A model generated the notes under the pieces. That model searched no databases. It had not been told where the DNA came from and saw nothing but the letters and a program-made list of their open reading frames with translations. The position numbers were made by a program, and so were the translations under genes. A DNA stretch of 64,000 bases from Notamacropus eugenii (Eukaryota > Chordata > Mammalia > Diprotodontia > Macropodidae): the NCBI RefSeq assembly GCF_028372415.1, contig NC_092874.1, positions 115,534,244 to 115,598,243 on the forward strand, read 5' to 3'. Below, piece after piece: positions 25,501 to 31,500 of this stretch (the stretch's first letter is position 1; every line of letters begins with the position of its first letter).

Positions 25501-28500
25501 CCACTTCCTGAAATATCTTAAAACAAGCTCTCATCACTTTCATGATGATGTCCCCTCTAGCATGGCTTTCTTCTCCCCCCAACTTCATTTTCTTATGTTC
25601 CCTTCTGCTGCCTTTGTTAGCACATCTGGAACTTAGTGTTATTTCAGTTATTGTTAAATATCTCTACCATCTTCATTGCTCGGTCCAGTAGGTACAATTT
25701 TTAGCCTGATAGGCCAGGATTTTAACAGTGGCTTGCTCAGAGACAGCTTTGTTTATTTCATCCCTTCTCCACTTATCCTGGGATGAAGGAGCAAATGATT
25801 TTCTGAGTTTTGAAATCAGCCACATAGGTCAGATATATTTTTTTAACCCTTCCACACACCTGCTGACATCAGTACCATGCTTCCTAGAAACAGAAGAAAC
25901 AGTAGAAGCTTTGGGAGACTTTACAACAAAGTAGACTTAGAGTAAATTGTTAGGATACCACACTGCAGTAGCCATAAGTGTTTTAGAAATGCATTCATGT
26001 GTTCATTCCTGAATATGTTTCTGTGGAATGCACTGGCAACTAATTCCCTCCTTTTTTTTAACTCCTGCAATTTGTGCTTTTTGCAGTGTCAGACTAGAGA
26101 TACCTGTTGAAAATTAATATGTGAAACCTTAAAGCCCTTTCATTCTTTGTGCAGATACAGTATATCCAAATATACCTCCATTGCTCTGGTGTCTATGGGG
26201 ATTTTTATCTGTACTTTTATGTCTGCAAAACAGGTGGTAAGTATCTATTCACAAGGTTTCTCCCCCTTGGTATAATGGATAGATGTCAGTCTTGTAGTCA
26301 TGAACCCTGAGTTCAAGTACTGCCTCTTCTAATACATATGTCCGTCAATATCCTGGGCAACTGAGACTTCTGGGTATCGGCAAGCTGCTAATGTGCATTG
26401 GTGGACAAAGTTTCTGTACTGACAATTCTGTCCCCTGCTGAAATCTAGGCCTAGACCAAAGCATCTTCCCAAAACTTTTTGTAAATATTATGGATTGGGG
26501 CAAAGCTACCAGGGATGTAGTAATAAAATTTTTTCAAGTGTTTGTTTAATGGAAGGATGCACCAGCCATTCTGAGATGAGTGAACTAGAGGTGTTTAACT
26601 TAGAAATATTTCTTTTACATCTGAAAACAGTTGCCTGGTATGTAGTTGTTTTTTTTAATACCTGTATTCCCCCCCCTTTTTTTTTTTTTTGCTTCCCAGG
26701 CATCCCAGTCCAGCTTGAATGAGAATAAAGGATTCCAGGCATTTGCTTGGTGGCTACTAGGTTAGTACTGCTAATTGTAGTAAAACCAATTTTGCTTCTG
26801 CATTTCTGTTTGCTGTTGTTTTCTCCTTGGGGATAAGTCTCTAGACAAATAGCTTGTGCTAAACAAATTATGCCAGGAAAGAGGGAGAAGCACCTGGGAG
26901 TAGTATAACATGTTTCTGTTCATTACCATCTAAGAAACAGGAAAGAAAATCTAAGAAAGAAGGAAAAGTTTCACTATAGAAGCAGCAGCCCTGCAGCAGC
27001 AGACATTTATATACGGCCCATCATGTGCCAGGTGCACCATTCTAAGCATTTTACAAACACTTACAGAGTTCTCATTCTTTTCTCTTAGACCAAGCAAAAT
27101 AAGGAATCTAAGCCTTCTTCCATGTTCTCCAGATTCCCTCTCCTCCTCAGATTTCTTTTCTTCAGGCTAAGCAATCCCTAGTTCTTTGAACTGGTTCTTT
27201 TTAGGGGATAGCTGTGAGCCCCTCCCCATCTTAGTCACCCAAGTGAGCAAGCCCTGACCTGACTCACAACACAGGTTTCACGTTGTCCTTGGTTGCTGGT
27301 CTAGTGTGGGAGGCAGGTCAGGGGGGGAGATGGGAAGAAGTGTACTTTTCAGTGACATTTTCAGTATCAGATCTGTGATGTGTGATCTTTCCATGAAATG
27401 GAGATACTTTCTTTAGTCTTAAGTAGCTTGTATTCTCTCCATGGATTGACAAACCCATTGGGTACTTTGGCATTCTCTTGGGGTCACTGATAGACAAGGA
27501 TTTAGTTTTTTTCCACTTCTGTAGTGAAACTCAGGAGAAACATTGCTGTTGATTCTGTCTGGTACGAATTCAAAGAATATGCCAAGAAGGTGAGAATAAT
27601 CAGTATATATTACGCTCCCTATTTGTAGTTATTCCTTCTCCAAATCCACATGAATCAAAGCTAGTATTTTCCCTGTTAAGTCTCCGGAGCTTGGGAAACC
27701 CTGTCTTTGACAGTGACGTCTACTGGAAGGAATACAGTCTTTATTCACTTCAGGAGGAGAGGAGTGAATGCTCTTAGGCCATTCTTATGGAAATTCTAGA
27801 ATGGATTAGAAGAGAAAAGCTTTGTGAATATCTAGAAGAATTTAGAGCCCTGGACAGTTGTCCTCCATGCTGAGGCACAGAGTTATTAAGCCAGTTAGTT
27901 TGTACCATTTCTTGAATCCCATTTCCCTCTTCTGTTTAGGTGAGTGCAGAGAGTAAAACTATTGTGCCTGCCTTTCTCTGCCTATCGGAGTAGAACTGTA
28001 TCTTCCCACTTCTCCAGTAACGTTCACAGGCAGACTCCTGTGTTGTTCACATGAAAGATGCTGTGTCAGTGCTGGGCATCATTGTTATTATCTATCATTT
28101 CCCAGTTTCCACATTTAGCAATTAAGCACACTCAGCATTTCCCAAGTAAGAATAAATCTTCAGCTTGAAGCAGTGATTTTGCATGAGACAAAGCTCTGCA
28201 ACAGGTTTATTCAGTGTATCCTATTTATAATTTTAACATGCTTTTCTAATGATAATTTTACAAGATGAAGATGCGTAGCCTAATTGGTCATTATCCATTG
28301 GAAAAGACTGAATAAATCTATGGACCATACCCTTAAGTAGTGAAAGCCTGTGGGAGGAATCCAACATCCCCTCCCATTTTTTTTTAATCTAAAGAGGAGA
28401 CTGTATCAGCATTTTATGCAATTTTAGATCGTAACTGGAAGCAACCTAAATGTCCAACAGCAAGGTCAAGGTTAAATGGTGGTACCATTAATATGATAGA

Positions 28501-31500
28501 ATATGAGGAATACAAAGGAATTGGGAAAGGCTTTTATGAAATAATGCAAAGCAAAAACAAAAAAGCAAAGCCAAAAGAATGGCGTACACACTAACCATAG
28601 TCATGTGAGGAAAAGTGAATGCAGATGAAAGGACAAGAATCCTAAAGGGGAATTGGATTACTTGGAAAAATAGTATGATGCCATCTGCATTGGAATAATT
28701 GATTTTAACATAAATAGTTATAAGCAAATTTGATTGTATTGTTCTCATTTGTAATAAGATATTTATAAAAGAGGAGGCTATCTTAACATAAAAAAGGAAT
28801 GTAATTAGGGATGTTTGTAGCTGAAGCAGCAGAGCTTTAGAAATGTTCAATTTCTTTTTCTCAGGAGCCGGTACTTCCTACCAGAAATAGGCTAAGGACA
28901 GTTAGGTAGTAAATGTGTTTCCTTGTTTCAAGTCAGGGCTGGGAGGCAGAATTGAAGTGATGCAAACAATCGCAGTGACTGCGAGATGACTGAGGAAATG
29001 TTACAGGTGGGAGTGAGTTTAGGCATGCCTGACTCCTCATCCCCTGCTTAGACTGTTCCCTTATTTGGAATGTGATATATTTTAACACCTAACATAAGTT
29101 TGATATTTTTTACTAAGAATTATAGATTCTTTATTCTATAGATAGTTTGTAAGCATCTGTTGTATTCATTCTTTTATTAGGATAAGGCCGAATGTCTACT
29201 TCTCATGATTCTGGAAACTAAAAGAAGAAAAACCAAAAGCTCTGGGTTGTTAGCACTCTGTTTGTTTTTCAGGGATTGCTGCCCTGACCTTTGCCCTCCT
29301 GATGTCAGCAAGGATGGGCATCTTCCAAGAGACACTCTATAAGCAATTTGGGAAACATTCCAAGGAGGCTTTGTTTTATAATGTAAGTAACTGCTGGACT
29401 TATTGGGAGAGACTTAAGTGACTGAGTAGTGCCCCTCACAAGGGGACACATTTATACCTCAAATGAAATTAGAACTTCTTTCCAGATAGTTTATAGATCA
29501 GATCAGTTTGTCAAGTTAATAAAGAATAGGAAGACCTCACAGAATGGAATCTGTTACTAACAATGTAAAATCTATGTCACCAGGTAAGGAAGTCTGCTTA
29601 AACTGCCTGGGCATCCTACTGGTGTTCATTAGAGTCTCTGCTGCCCACAATCAGCCAGCCAGTCAGTAAACATTTATTAAGTACTTATCAGGCACTGTGC
29701 TGCGTGCTACCAAGGCACGCTGCTAACAGCCCCAACCATGTAATCTGTGGAGCGACCTATTCCTCCAAAGCCAGCTTTTCAATGCAGGTGAAATCATGTG
29801 AATGTTGACAGCAAACTTGAAAGGGTAAAGAAGTCAGCTAGCACAGCAGAGAAAGGTGGGCAAGTAAGGCAAGGGGCAGCGTGGAATCGTCAGTTTGATG
29901 GATCTAGGGCTTGGGAAACCTCGTTTGGCAGGAGCCCCCTGCTGCCCTCCCTCTCCATCTGCCACTGCCAAGCTTTGGGGCCCTTCCTCTCCTTTCCAAG
30001 GCACCAGTCCTCACCTAGCGGATGGCTCTGACATTAGCTCCCTGGACTGAAGTCACAGATAACCAGCTGAAGAGAGGCGTTCGAGGAGTATGGAGCAGTG
30101 GGAGCTGGAGGAACAAGGAAGCTCCTGTCTTCTCTTAGATATTCATTTCTGCTTTTATGATTCCTTTCCCTTTGCCCTTCTCCCCTCCTTTCACTCTTTT
30201 CCCCACCCCATGTTTGTCCTTATCTAATCTCTTGCCTCATTTCCCCACCATCCTGCAACCTGTCTCTTCAGTATCTATAATTCTAGAGTTCATATTCAGT
30301 TTTGTACATACATTTACACAAAGTAAAACCAATACAGTTATCATGGGGGGGGGGTGTAATTATATGCATTTATATACATGTATATATATGTATACACAGC
30401 TCACCAAATCCTTTAGGAATTCATAGGAACATTTTGGTAATTGTCATACTGTATTGCATTTTAATTCTCCTCAGTTTCTATTTCTTCCCATAGCATGCCC
30501 TGCCACTCCCTGGTTTCATCTTCCTGGCTTCTGATATATATGATCATGCACTTCTTTTTAATAGATCTGGTGAGTTTGGAATTGAAATATTTTTAATAGA
30601 ATAAAGAGATAACTGGCATTTCTATGAGGCAGGGCCTAGGTCTTCTGCCTAACTCATTTTTTAATGGAGCAAACAAATATATATGCACACATTTCAGTCT
30701 TGTTACTAGTTTCCTGTTAATAATGGTGGGTATTTTGGAGATGATGAAGCAAAATATTCAATTATAATGACCAGAAGTAGAAATTCTACATTCCTTATAT
30801 GTAATTTTTATCCTTTATAAAACAAATTAGTTGCAGTTTCCTGATCTGTCATTGTATTTTTAACAATGCAGCTGAGGGTAAGGAGGCTTGTGTGGCCAGG
30901 ACTTTAGAAGCAGGATCATATACAAAGCATTATCTAAGGAGCTTAAGTTGTCTGGTGCAGTCTCAAGACAGGATCACTTGAAGGGCAAAGAATTTAGGCA
31001 CAAAGGATGGTGTAGAGGTGAACTGGTTTCCCAAGGGGTTAAGGGAAGAGAGAGGAGAGTACAGAATGGTCTGGGAAGGAAATGAGGGGTGGTGAGATTG
31101 GAGATCATGGTGAAGAAGAAGAAGGGGTTAAGGATTGTAAAGCAGAAGAAAAGATGGAATGGTGGAAGTGTACTATTAGATAAAGGAGAAAGGAAATGGA
31201 ATACTTGAGGTGATGGCAGGTATGATTTTTTCAGTGTGGAATAGTGGAGTCTCATGGAAATCCAACTGGAAACTTAGGAACTGCCAAATTAGGTTATTTG
31301 AGGGAGTATCAATATCTATATTGGAGTTCCCTGATATGAGGGGAGGAGTTGGAGAGGGAGAGAGACTGGGAGACTGGGAACCAGGCACTGAATTCCTTGA
31401 GAAAGGAAAGGAATACCCTAGGGATTGTCCAGTCATGGCCACCAGGATCTGGCTTGGGTGATAAGTTTTTAATATAGCATGACCCTCAGAGCAGGGGAAA